DNA of 8,520 nucleotides from CAYTQK01 sp964439745. Its GTDB lineage: Bacteria; Desulfobacterota; Desulfobacteria; Desulfobacterales; Desulfosudaceae. Of the stretch, positions 1 to 6,610 are shown one piece after another. The notes below the pieces were generated by a model. It saw nothing but the letters and a program-made list of their open reading frames with translations. It ran no database searches and was not told where the DNA came from. The first letter of the stretch is position 1; the number at the start of each line of letters is the position of its first letter. Location: assembly GCA_964439745.1 (NCBI GenBank), contig CAYTQK010000145.1, forward strand, positions 1 through 8,520. The letters are read 5' to 3'. Both the position numbers and the translations under genes were made by a program.

Positions 1-278
1 CCAACATGCTGCAGCACAGCAATCTCTGGCAGGATCCGTTGGGCGCCCTCTGCGAGAAGGCCGCCACCATCCGCGTGGGGGATGTTGATTATCAGCCCCT
101 GGCCGATCAGTCCGTCACCGTGGACACCCCCCTGACCCAGGCCATTCATTTTCTGATCGTGTGCCAGCGCGAGTGCCTGCTGGTAAAAGACACCAGGGCG
201 GGCGCGTATGTGGGTGTACTCCACCGCCGGGCCGTGCTCCAGGAGGTGCTCCAGCGCATTCAGGCCTGCGGAATCTGA
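1..278 (+). CDS. CBS-domain protein, C-terminal part (5' end outside window)
   Basis: This is the tail of a CBS-domain protein. The frame is open from the left edge, and the first ATG at 6 has no convincing ribosome binding site, so I read it as internal to a longer gene. The visible 90 or so residues start with a linker (NLWQDPLGALCEKAATIRVGDV) typical of the stretch between two CBS motifs. A second CBS-like unit follows: a 'TVDTPLTQAIHFLIVCQREC' helix, a 'LLVKD' strand and a 'YVGVLHRRAVLQEVLQRI' strand-helix ending. CBS pairs usually bind adenine nucleotides and act as regulatory modules. Here the first CBS copy, and any catalytic or transport domain, would lie upstream. Small stand-alone CBS-pair proteins of this style are common in Desulfobacterota. 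The ligand and target cannot be told. The gene ends with TGA at 276-278, convergent with the oxidoreductase gene. Confidence 0.7.
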   Translation, partial: NMLQHSNLWQDPLGALCEKAATIRVGDVDYQPLADQSVTVDTPLTQAIHFLIVCQRECLLVKDTRAGAYVGVLHRRAVLQEVLQRIQACGI

Positions 279-322
279 TGATATCGGCGGATGAAGGGCG
301 CCTCACTCAGGAATGATCGATT

Positions 323-2569
323 TTATCCGGCCGCTTCCACCCGGCAGGGCACATGCCGGTGCAAAGGGGTGCCCACCAGGGCATCGCGGTGGGTGTTTTT
401 CGTCAGGCGGTTGACATTGAGCCCGTAAACCTGGCCGTCGTAAATCAGGCCGAAACCGTGGGGAATCAGCACCATACCCGGCCGGACCTGGTCGCTTACT
501 TCCAGTTCACCGGTCTCGCTGCCCGCGGCGGTGGTTACCCGTACCTGCTGCCCGTCGGCCAATTCCAGCCGTTCGGCGTCTTCCGGGCTGATGGCCACGG
601 TGCAGTCCCGTTTGTCCCGGTTCCACTCCGGGTTGCGCATGAGGGTGTTGATGTTGTATTTCATGTGCCGCCCGGCATTTAAAAACAGCGGAAATTCCGC
701 CGGCAGGCGCAGATCGGCCGCTTCCGTGTCGGCGTTCAGCCGGCGCGCCTCTTTTTCCAGTTCAGGAATATACGCCTCGATTTTACCCGAAGAAGTCCGC
801 AGCACGCCCATGGGGTTGTCCGGGTCGACCTGGCCCACCCACAAGCCCTGGGGGTTGTCCAGCACGGCCTGAAACAGTCGGTCGCCCAGGTCGGGTCCGG
901 GGTCAAATCCCGCCCGGACGGCGTTTTTGTAAAAAGTACCGGGCGCGGTCATCATCATGCCCCAGAGGGCGGCCAGGTGGGTGCTCTGCCACTGCCGGCC
1001 CAGGGTCTTGGCCAGGACAAAGGGCATGACCCCCAGCGCGGCCGGTTCGCTGCCGGCCCACTCCATCAGCCGGGCACCGAAGGCCAGGCGCTCGCCGTCT
1101 GCGGCCGCCACCAGATCCGCCGGAATCTGTGGAATCAGTCCCAGCTTGTCGGCAATCCGCGTGAAGATTTCGGCCAGTTCCAGGCATTGGCCGGGCGGCG
1201 AAAGAATGGGGCGCCGCAGCTGCAGGTAGACTTCCGGGTAGGACAGGGGGAAAAAGGTGGTGTCGTAGCATTCGTAGAAAGAACAGGCCGGCAGGACATA
1301 GTCGGCCAGCCGGGCGGTTTCGCTGAGGACGATCTCGTTGACCACCAGCAGGTCCAGCTTTTCAAAAGCGGTTTCATAGGCGGTGGTATCGGGATAGGAG
1401 CGCAGGGGGTTGCAGGCGCTGACCCAGACCGCCCGGATCCGGTCGGGATGATCGGTCAGGATCTCCTCGGGCAGGACCGCCGGGGGAAAGGCCCCGGCCG
1501 CGGCCGGGGGCATGCCGGTGGCCACGGTGTGCCAGGTCTTTTTGTCCCGTTCGTCGGCGTGAAAACCCATGGGCATGACCATGCCGGGCACGATATTGCC
1601 GCCGGGCACCAGCAGGCGGCCGCAGACCAGCTGCAAGATCATCAGCAGGTAGGAGTTGAGGGTGGAATGCCGCCCCATGAACAGCCCCAGGTCCGGGTGC
1701 ACCCCCCATTGCCGCCGGGCCAGTAGGCGGCACAGGTCATGCACCTGGTCATAGGCCAGCTCACAGACGGCCAGGGCGGCCCGGGCGTCGAAGTTTTCAA
1801 ACCAGGGACGGATGGTTTCCCAGCCGGTTACGTGCTGTTCCAGGTAGTCCTTTTTTTCCCAGCCTTCGGCCAGGATGATGGCGATCATGGCTTTGATCAG
1901 CAGGGCGTCGGTGCCCGGCCGCAGCGGCAGGTGCAGGTTGGCCATGCGAGCGGTTTCGCTGCGCCGGGGATCGACGGCAACCAGCAGCTTGTCCGGGTCT
2001 TTGGCCAGATCGGTCAAGAGGAGAGGCGCCCGGGGCACCTGGTGGCTGACCATGCCGTTCCAGCCCCAGGCGAGGAGCAGGTCGCAGTGGTGCTCGTCCG
2101 GGCCGGTGACGTTGTACTGCCGGCCCAGCATGCGGCCGAAGACCCACCAGTGGCCGGCAAACTCCTGGCCGGCCGAGGAGTAAAAGTTCTGCGAACCCAG
2201 GGCCCGCAGCAGGGTCAGGCCGAAGGCCGCCTCCAGGTGGCCGCCCTGGGCGCTGGCGCCCATGTAGGCGATGCTGCGGGGACCGTGGTTGTCCACGGTG
2301 GCCCGCAGTTTTCCCGCGATTTCCGCAACCGCCTGGTCCCAGGAAACGGGTGCAAATTCACCGTCCACCTTTTTCAAGGGAGTGGTGATGCGGTCGGCCG
2401 GGTATTGGTGGTAGGGAACTTTCAGCCCCTTGCGGCAGGCATAGCCCCGGCTGCGGGGGTTGTCCTTGTCCGGCCGCACCTTGACCAGGCGGCCGTTTTC
2501 AATCTGCGCCTCCAGCCCACAGTTCTGGGCGCACAACACGCATCCGGTTTTTATCCAGTCCGTCGTCAT
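323..2569 (-). CDS. Molybdopterin (Mo/W-bisMGD) oxidoreductase, BisC/formate-dehydrogenase-like
   Basis: This is a complete 748-residue catalytic subunit of the DMSO-reductase/COG0243 superfamily. At the N-terminus Cys10, Cys13, Cys17 and Cys45 (C-x2-C-x3-C-x27-C) form a 4Fe-4S site, followed by the usual 'RITTPLKK' and 'SWDQAVAEIA' segments. The central molybdopterin domain contains 'DPRRSETARMANLHLPLRPGTD' and 'LDLLVVNEIVLSETARLADYVLPA'. The C-terminal molydopterin-binding beta-barrel spans about 626-745. There is no twin-arginine signal peptide, so a cytoplasmic location is expected. At the place where relatives carry the protein ligand to the metal (eight residues after the Asn of 'QNFYSSAGQE') I find Glu136 instead of Cys, Sec, Ser or Asp. 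No FeS, membrane or NAD-linked subunit gene is adjacent, so the electron partner and substrate are unknown. Annotation as formate dehydrogenase would be overreach. The ATG at 2569 is supported by GGAGG six bases upstream; the stop is TAA. Confidence 0.9.
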   Translation of the reverse strand: MTTDWIKTGCVLCAQNCGLEAQIENGRLVKVRPDKDNPRSRGYACRKGLKVPYHQYPADRITTPLKKVDGEFAPVSWDQAVAEIAGKLRATVDNHGPRSIAYMGASAQGGHLEAAFGLTLLRALGSQNFYSSAGQEFAGHWWVFGRMLGRQYNVTGPDEHHCDLLLAWGWNGMVSHQVPRAPLLLTDLAKDPDKLLVAVDPRRSETARMANLHLPLRPGTDALLIKAMIAIILAEGWEKKDYLEQHVTGWETIRPWFENFDARAALAVCELAYDQVHDLCRLLARRQWGVHPDLGLFMGRHSTLNSYLLMILQLVCGRLLVPGGNIVPGMVMPMGFHADERDKKTWHTVATGMPPAAAGAFPPAVLPEEILTDHPDRIRAVWVSACNPLRSYPDTTAYETAFEKLDLLVVNEIVLSETARLADYVLPACSFYECYDTTFFPLSYPEVYLQLRRPILSPPGQCLELAEIFTRIADKLGLIPQIPADLVAAADGERLAFGARLMEWAGSEPAALGVMPFVLAKTLGRQWQSTHLAALWGMMMTAPGTFYKNAVRAGFDPGPDLGDRLFQAVLDNPQGLWVGQVDPDNPMGVLRTSSGKIEAYIPELEKEARRLNADTEAADLRLPAEFPLFLNAGRHMKYNINTLMRNPEWNRDKRDCTVAISPEDAERLELADGQQVRVTTAAGSETGELEVSDQVRPGMVLIPHGFGLIYDGQVYGLNVNRLTKNTHRDALVGTPLHRHVPCRVEAAG

Positions 2570-2575
2570 GGGCTG

Positions 2576-2580
2576 CCTCC
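2576..2580 (-). promoter_or_regulatory. Ribosome binding site of the oxidoreductase gene
   Basis: On the - strand this reads GGAGG, six bases upstream of the ATG at 2569. It supports that start codon over any downstream alternative. Confidence 0.75.
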
Positions 2581-2593
2581 GGTAATTCAGGTT

Positions 2594-2623
2594 ATTTTAC
2601 ACCTTGGCGCGAAAAAAGCAAAG
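2594..2623 (-). promoter_or_regulatory. Possible promoter for the oxidoreductase gene
   Basis: On the - strand, TAAAAT (2599-2594) makes a reasonable -10 box. It is preceded at about 16 bp by TTGCTT, a weak -35 match. It would give a short leader of roughly 20 bases before the ATG. The match is partial, and the same stretch contains a small GGCGC/GCGCC inverted repeat (2606-2610 and 2623-2627) that could be coincidental. Confidence 0.3.
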
Positions 2624-2689
2624 CGCCTTTTGTCGGTCTGTAATCGGCACCACAATTATCCGGATGGCAGGGCGCGTTCCGCTCCTGCA

Positions 2690-2718
2690 TTGACAATCAG
2701 CCAATAAAATGGGATCAT
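2690..2718 (+). promoter_or_regulatory. Possible sigma-70-type promoter for the hybrid kinase gene
   Basis: TTGACA at 2690-2695 is a perfect -35 consensus. With a 17 bp spacer the -10 position is GATCAT (2713-2718), which matches four of six consensus bases. An AT-rich stretch follows (TTATATAA at 2718-2725). It would leave a leader of about 55 bases before the ATG at 2782. The -35 is strong by eye, the -10 is mediocre, and both boxes overlap arms of inverted repeats. Confidence 0.45.
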
Positions 2719-2747
2719 TATATAACTTATTGTCAGCCAGATCCCAT
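2691..2747. repeat. Interleaved inverted repeats in the divergent promoter region
   Basis: TGACAAT (2691-2697) pairs with ATTGTCA (2729-2735), and ATGGGATC (2709-2716) pairs with GATCCCAT (2740-2747). Both are perfect, and the arms alternate in the order A, B, A', B'. The 7-base direct repeat TCAGCCA occurs at 2697-2703 and 2733-2739, exactly 36 bp apart. The first two arms cover the likely -35 and -10 boxes, as operator half-sites would. In RNA the two stems would be either mutually exclusive or pseudoknotted. The repeats are directly visible; any function is inference. Confidence 0.5.
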
Positions 2748-2767
2748 CTTTATCATCAATATTCCCC

Positions 2768-2773
2768 GGGGAG
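2768..2773 (+). promoter_or_regulatory. Ribosome binding site of the hybrid kinase gene
   Basis: GGGGAG lies eight bases before the ATG at 2782. A closer ATG at 2775 is in a different frame and does not lead into the kinase, so this site favours 2782 as the start. Confidence 0.65.
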
Positions 2774-2781
2774 TATGGACA

Positions 2782-5700
2782 ATGACCCGCAAGAAGGCTG
2801 CCGCCGGCGCCAACGAAATTGCGCCCCCCTCCGCTGTCTCGGAAAATGGTTCTTGCGCTCTTGACAGTCAAGCGCAGCGTCCGGCGATTCTGGTGGCGGA
2901 CGGCCAGGCCGCCCGCCGCCGGCCGGTGGAAGAGATGCTGCGCCAGGCCGGCTACACCGTGCGCTCGGCCGCTTCGATCCCAGGGGTACTGCGGCAACTG
3001 GGCAGCCGGCCTGATCTGATACTGTTGAGCGGTCGTCTGCCGGGAACAGATCCTCGGAACGCCCTGGGCCACATCCGGTCGGTCGCGGCCGTTATTCCCG
3101 TCATCGTTTTTCTGCCGCCAAAAGAGCGGAACCAGGGGCCACTACTCCTGGCGGCGGGCGCCGAAGCCTGCCTGGTCCGGCCCTGCCGGCAAGATATCCT
3201 GCTGCCCCTGGTCCAGTGCTGCCTGGAAAAAGGACAAGGGACTTTGTTCCTGCCCGGCTATAGTCTGGAAAAGGATCACCGCAGCCAGGAAGAAATTCGC
3301 CGGCGGGAAGTCTATTTTCACCAGCTCATCCAAAATTCCATGGACATTATCGCGGCTACCGATGCCGAGGGCATTATCCGGTATCACAGCCCATCGGTGG
3401 AACGGATTCTGGGGTTTTCGCCGGGCGAACGGATCGGCCAGACGACCTTTGAATTGCTCCATCCCGAGGATCATGACCGGGCCCTGGCCAGGTTCCAGGA
3501 ATGCCTGGCCCGTCCCGGCGAAAGAATCACCGACGAAGATATCCGTCTGCGGGATAAAGCCGGTAACTGGCACCATTTCGAGGTCACCGCCCGCAACCTG
3601 CTGGAGGATCCGGCGGTGGCCGGTATCATTGTCAATGCCAAGGATGTCACCGCCTACCGGCGGATGGAGCAAACCTTGCAGGAGCGGGGCCGGACCCTGG
3701 CCGAACGGGTCAAGGAACTGGATTGTCTCTATCGCATCTCCCGATTGATGCAGCGGCCCGCCATCGCCCTGGAGGAGATCCTGCAGGATACGGTCCAGAT
3801 TATTACTCAATCCTGGCAGGAACCGGCCCGTACTTGCTGCCGCATTGTACTTTTTGACCAGACCTATGAAAGCCCCGGCTTTTTGACAAGTCCCTGGCGG
3901 CAGACGGCCGATATTATAGTCAACGGAGAGTGCCGGGGCATGGTGGAAATCTTTTATCACCGCCCCGCCGGTGATGGTCCCGACCGTTCAGGATCATCCC
4001 CCTTACTGGAAGAAGAGGAAAAGCTGCTCACTGCCGTGGCCGAACGCCTGGGACGGGTGGCCGAAAGAATCATCGCCCAGGACGAACGCCGGCACGATCT
4101 TTTGCGGGTGGAATCCCTGCGGGCCTTAAACAAACTGGTCGGGGCGCCGGTGTCGCGGATCGCCGATTTTACCCTGGAGGCCATTGTCCGGGACACGAAC
4201 TGCGGCTTCGGGTTTATCGGTTTTCTCAACCCCGATGAGACGGCCATGACCATTTACGCCTGGTCCCAGGCGGCCATGGAGCAGTGCCAAGTGCGGGGGC
4301 AGCTCCTGCATTTTCCCATTGCCCAAGCCGGTCTCTGGGGCGAAGCGGTGCGGCAACGCCGGCCCTGCTTTATGGACGACTATAACCTGGATCATCCGGC
4401 CAAGCGGGGAACCCCGGACGGGCACGCCCCCATTGTCAACTTTATGGGGGTGCCGGTGTTCGAAGGCGAAACAATTATGGCCGTGGCCGGGCTGGCCAAC
4501 CGGCAGGGCGGTTTCCGGGAGATCGACGCCAAGCATGTGAGCGTTCTGCTGGAAGACATGTGGCAGCTTTTGCAGCGAAAAGAAGCCGAAGACGCGCTGC
4601 GGGAAAGCGAAGCCCACTATCGCACTCTGTTTGAACGCACGGTCAGTCCGATTTTCCTGATCAACCGCCGGGGGGGTTATGTGGACGCCAACCAGGCCGG
4701 GCTGGATTTTCTGGAAATCAGCCGGAATGAACTGGCGAAAAAAAACGTCCAGGATTTTCTGGTGCCGGGTAAAGAAGCGGTCATGGAAGAACACCGGCCG
4801 CTGTGGGATACCGGGGGCATCATTGAAACCGAGTATTTTGTCAACGGCCGGGTCAAGGTGCTGGACCTGTCCATCACCCCCTCGGTTCGCCGGGGACAGC
4901 CGGTATTGTTCGGCATCGGTAATGACATTACCGAGCGCCGGCGCTTCCAGGAGCGTCAGCAGGAACTGACCGCCATGATCGAGCAGTCGGCCGATGCCAT
5001 GATCCGCACGGACACGGATTTCCGGATCACCTATGTCAATGCCGCTGCCGAACGACTCTTTGGTTGGTCTTTGGACGAACTGCGGGGGCACACCCCGGAT
5101 ATGCTCAATGCCGAGCCGAAAAGTGGGGATGTGCAGGTCGAGATGTACGCGCAGGTCTCGGCCGGTCAAACTTACTTTGGCGAAGTCGTGAACCGCCGCA
5201 AAGAGGGCAGCCTTATTTATTGTCAAGTAAAGTTTTCCCCTTTGCTGAACAAAGACGGGGAAATATATGGGTACTTGGGCTGTCAGCGGGACATCACCCG
5301 TCAGAAGCGGGCCGAAGCCGAGCTGGAAAAGGCCCACAAGCTGGAGTCCATCGGTCTGCTGGCCGGAGGTATTGCCCACGATTTCAATAATATTCTGACC
5401 ATCCTCTGGGGCAATATCCAGATGGCCAGGATGAACCAGGAACCGGGTGATCCCAAGGGCAACTACCTGGCCGAAGCGGAAAAATCCTGCCAACGGGCCC
5501 GGGACCTGGTCAAGCAGTTGTCCACCTTTGCCAAGGGCGACGCCCCGGTCAAAGAGACCACCCCCCTGCTTGATCTGATTCCGGAGATTACCCGGTTTGT
5601 CTTGCGGGGGTCCAATGTCAAGCCGGAATTTTCCATTCCCGAGGATCTGCCCGCGGCCGATGCCGACCGGTCCCAGATCAGCCAGGTCATTGAAAACATC

Positions 5701-6450
5701 GTCATCAACGCCGACCAGGCCATGCCCGACGGTGGCCGGCTGAAGATCGCGGCCGAGACGGTGGCCTATCCGGCCAATGGCGGTGATCCTGAGCTGATGC
5801 TGGCCCCGGGACAATACCTGCGAGTATCCATTACCGACCAGGGACCGGGCATTCCCGCAGAAGATCAGCTCCGCGTGTTTGATCCCTACTGGACCACCAA
5901 GCCCAAGGGCACCGGCCTGGGGCTGGCCACCTGTTATTCCATCATGAAAAAACATAACGGCCACGTTGCTCTGGTATCGGCGCCGGGTCGGGGAACCACC
6001 TTTTTTCTGTATCTGCCGGTGGCCCGGCAGCAGGTCGTCCGGAAAGCCCGTTCCCAGACCGTGGATACCGGCCAGAGGGGACGGATTCTGATCATGGATG
6101 ATGATGCCGGTGTCCGGGAGGTGACCGGCGAAATGCTCCGCCACCTGGGCTATACCGTGGATGATGCCGCCGGGGGAGAAGAAGCCGTGACCATGTATCG
6201 GCAGGCCTTGGCCTCCGGTACCTCCTATGACGCCGTCATCCTGGATCTGACCGTGCCCGGCGGTATGGGCGGGGTGGACACCATCAACGCCTTGAGAGAC
6301 CTCGATGCCGGGGTCAAGGCCTTGGTGAGCAGCGGCTATTCCGAGGAATCCGTCATTGCCCAATACGAAAGCTATGGATTTCAGGGGGTGGTGCCCAAGC
6401 CGGTGGACTTGAAAACCCTCAGCCGGGAACTGAAGCGAGTCCTTGGTTGA
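2782..6450 (+). CDS. Soluble hybrid sensor histidine kinase (REC*-PAS-GAF-GAF-PAS-PAS-HisKA-HATPase-REC)
   Basis: This 1222-residue kinase has no transmembrane segment, so it senses cytoplasmic cues. Approximate domains: degenerate receiver 33-150 (Ser83 at the phospho-acceptor site), PAS 178-295, GAF-like 315-435, second GAF 445-595, PAS 610-720, PAS 728-845, HisKA 855-925, HATPase 935-1080, receiver 1101-1220. The phospho-accepting His is His866 in 'GGIAHDFNN'. The ATP site shows an N box (Glu971, Asn972, Asn976), a G1 box 'DQGPGIP' near 1019-1025 and a G2 box 'GTGLGLA' near 1043-1049. The C-terminal receiver is complete, with Asp1106-1108, acceptor Asp1155 and Lys1206. With its own receiver and no DNA-binding output, it should work in a phosphorelay with a phosphotransfer protein or regulator that is not in this window. 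The signal is unknown: no haem- or flavin-binding residue pattern is evident in the PAS domains. It is transcribed divergently from the oxidoreductase. The start at 2782 is backed by GGGGAG eight bases upstream. Confidence 0.93.
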   Translation: MTRKKAAAGANEIAPPSAVSENGSCALDSQAQRPAILVADGQAARRRPVEEMLRQAGYTVRSAASIPGVLRQLGSRPDLILLSGRLPGTDPRNALGHIRSVAAVIPVIVFLPPKERNQGPLLLAAGAEACLVRPCRQDILLPLVQCCLEKGQGTLFLPGYSLEKDHRSQEEIRRREVYFHQLIQNSMDIIAATDAEGIIRYHSPSVERILGFSPGERIGQTTFELLHPEDHDRALARFQECLARPGERITDEDIRLRDKAGNWHHFEVTARNLLEDPAVAGIIVNAKDVTAYRRMEQTLQERGRTLAERVKELDCLYRISRLMQRPAIALEEILQDTVQIITQSWQEPARTCCRIVLFDQTYESPGFLTSPWRQTADIIVNGECRGMVEIFYHRPAGDGPDRSGSSPLLEEEEKLLTAVAERLGRVAERIIAQDERRHDLLRVESLRALNKLVGAPVSRIADFTLEAIVRDTNCGFGFIGFLNPDETAMTIYAWSQAAMEQCQVRGQLLHFPIAQAGLWGEAVRQRRPCFMDDYNLDHPAKRGTPDGHAPIVNFMGVPVFEGETIMAVAGLANRQGGFREIDAKHVSVLLEDMWQLLQRKEAEDALRESEAHYRTLFERTVSPIFLINRRGGYVDANQAGLDFLEISRNELAKKNVQDFLVPGKEAVMEEHRPLWDTGGIIETEYFVNGRVKVLDLSITPSVRRGQPVLFGIGNDITERRRFQERQQELTAMIEQSADAMIRTDTDFRITYVNAAAERLFGWSLDELRGHTPDMLNAEPKSGDVQVEMYAQVSAGQTYFGEVVNRRKEGSLIYCQVKFSPLLNKDGEIYGYLGCQRDITRQKRAEAELEKAHKLESIGLLAGGIAHDFNNILTILWGNIQMARMNQEPGDPKGNYLAEAEKSCQRARDLVKQLSTFAKGDAPVKETTPLLDLIPEITRFVLRGSNVKPEFSIPEDLPAADADRSQISQVIENIVINADQAMPDGGRLKIAAETVAYPANGGDPELMLAPGQYLRVSITDQGPGIPAEDQLRVFDPYWTTKPKGTGLGLATCYSIMKKHNGHVALVSAPGRGTTFFLYLPVARQQVVRKARSQTVDTGQRGRILIMDDDAGVREVTGEMLRHLGYTVDDAAGGEEAVTMYRQALASGTSYDAVILDLTVPGGMGGVDTINALRDLDAGVKALVSSGYSEESVIAQYESYGFQGVVPKPVDLKTLSRELKRVLG

Positions 6451-6610
6451 CGCGGGCGGGCGGTGGCCTCCATATCTGCCACCACCAGGTCTGGATGGTC
6501 AAGGCCGCTTCGACTCCGCGGCCAGGGCGTCGCCAGCCGCCGCAAAATCCTTTTCCGGCAGCAGTTAGGTAATACATGTCAGCGTCATCGGGCCCGGCGC
6601 ACCGCGGATC
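6451..6610. other. Convergent intergenic gap with two hairpin-forming repeats, no clear terminator
   Basis: This is 160 bp between two facing stop codons. GGTGGC (6462-6467) pairs with GCCACC (6478-6483) over a 10-base loop just after the kinase stop. GGCCGC (6503-6508) pairs with GCGGCC (6518-6523) over a 9-base loop. Neither is followed by a T-tract, so they are not textbook intrinsic terminators, though they might help end transcription or protect transcript ends. I see no gene here. Confidence 0.35.

Noticed and set aside
279..322. Search for a shared terminator between the CBS gene and the oxidoreductase gene
   Set aside because: The 44 bp gap has no stable stem with a T-tract. The only pairings are three or four bases long.
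2606..2627. GGCGC/GCGCC hairpin followed by TTTT on the + strand
   Set aside because: The stem is only five base pairs with a 12-base loop, and there is no + strand gene upstream for it to terminate, since the oxidoreductase runs the other way.
1739..2707. A 322-residue + strand open frame antisense to the oxidoreductase gene
   Set aside because: Its translation is low-complexity and rich in Gly, Val and Gln without motifs. It covers the well-defined FeS and pterin-binding coding region on the other strand.
2775..2777. Upstream ATG as alternative kinase start
   Set aside because: It is out of frame with the kinase by one base, and the frame it opens carries no recognisable protein.
4126..6363. 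A 745-residue open frame antisense to the kinase gene
   Set aside because: It is the mirror of a GC-rich coding frame. Its Gly/Gln/His/Pro-rich translation has no recognisable domain, while the + strand frame has clear kinase motifs throughout.
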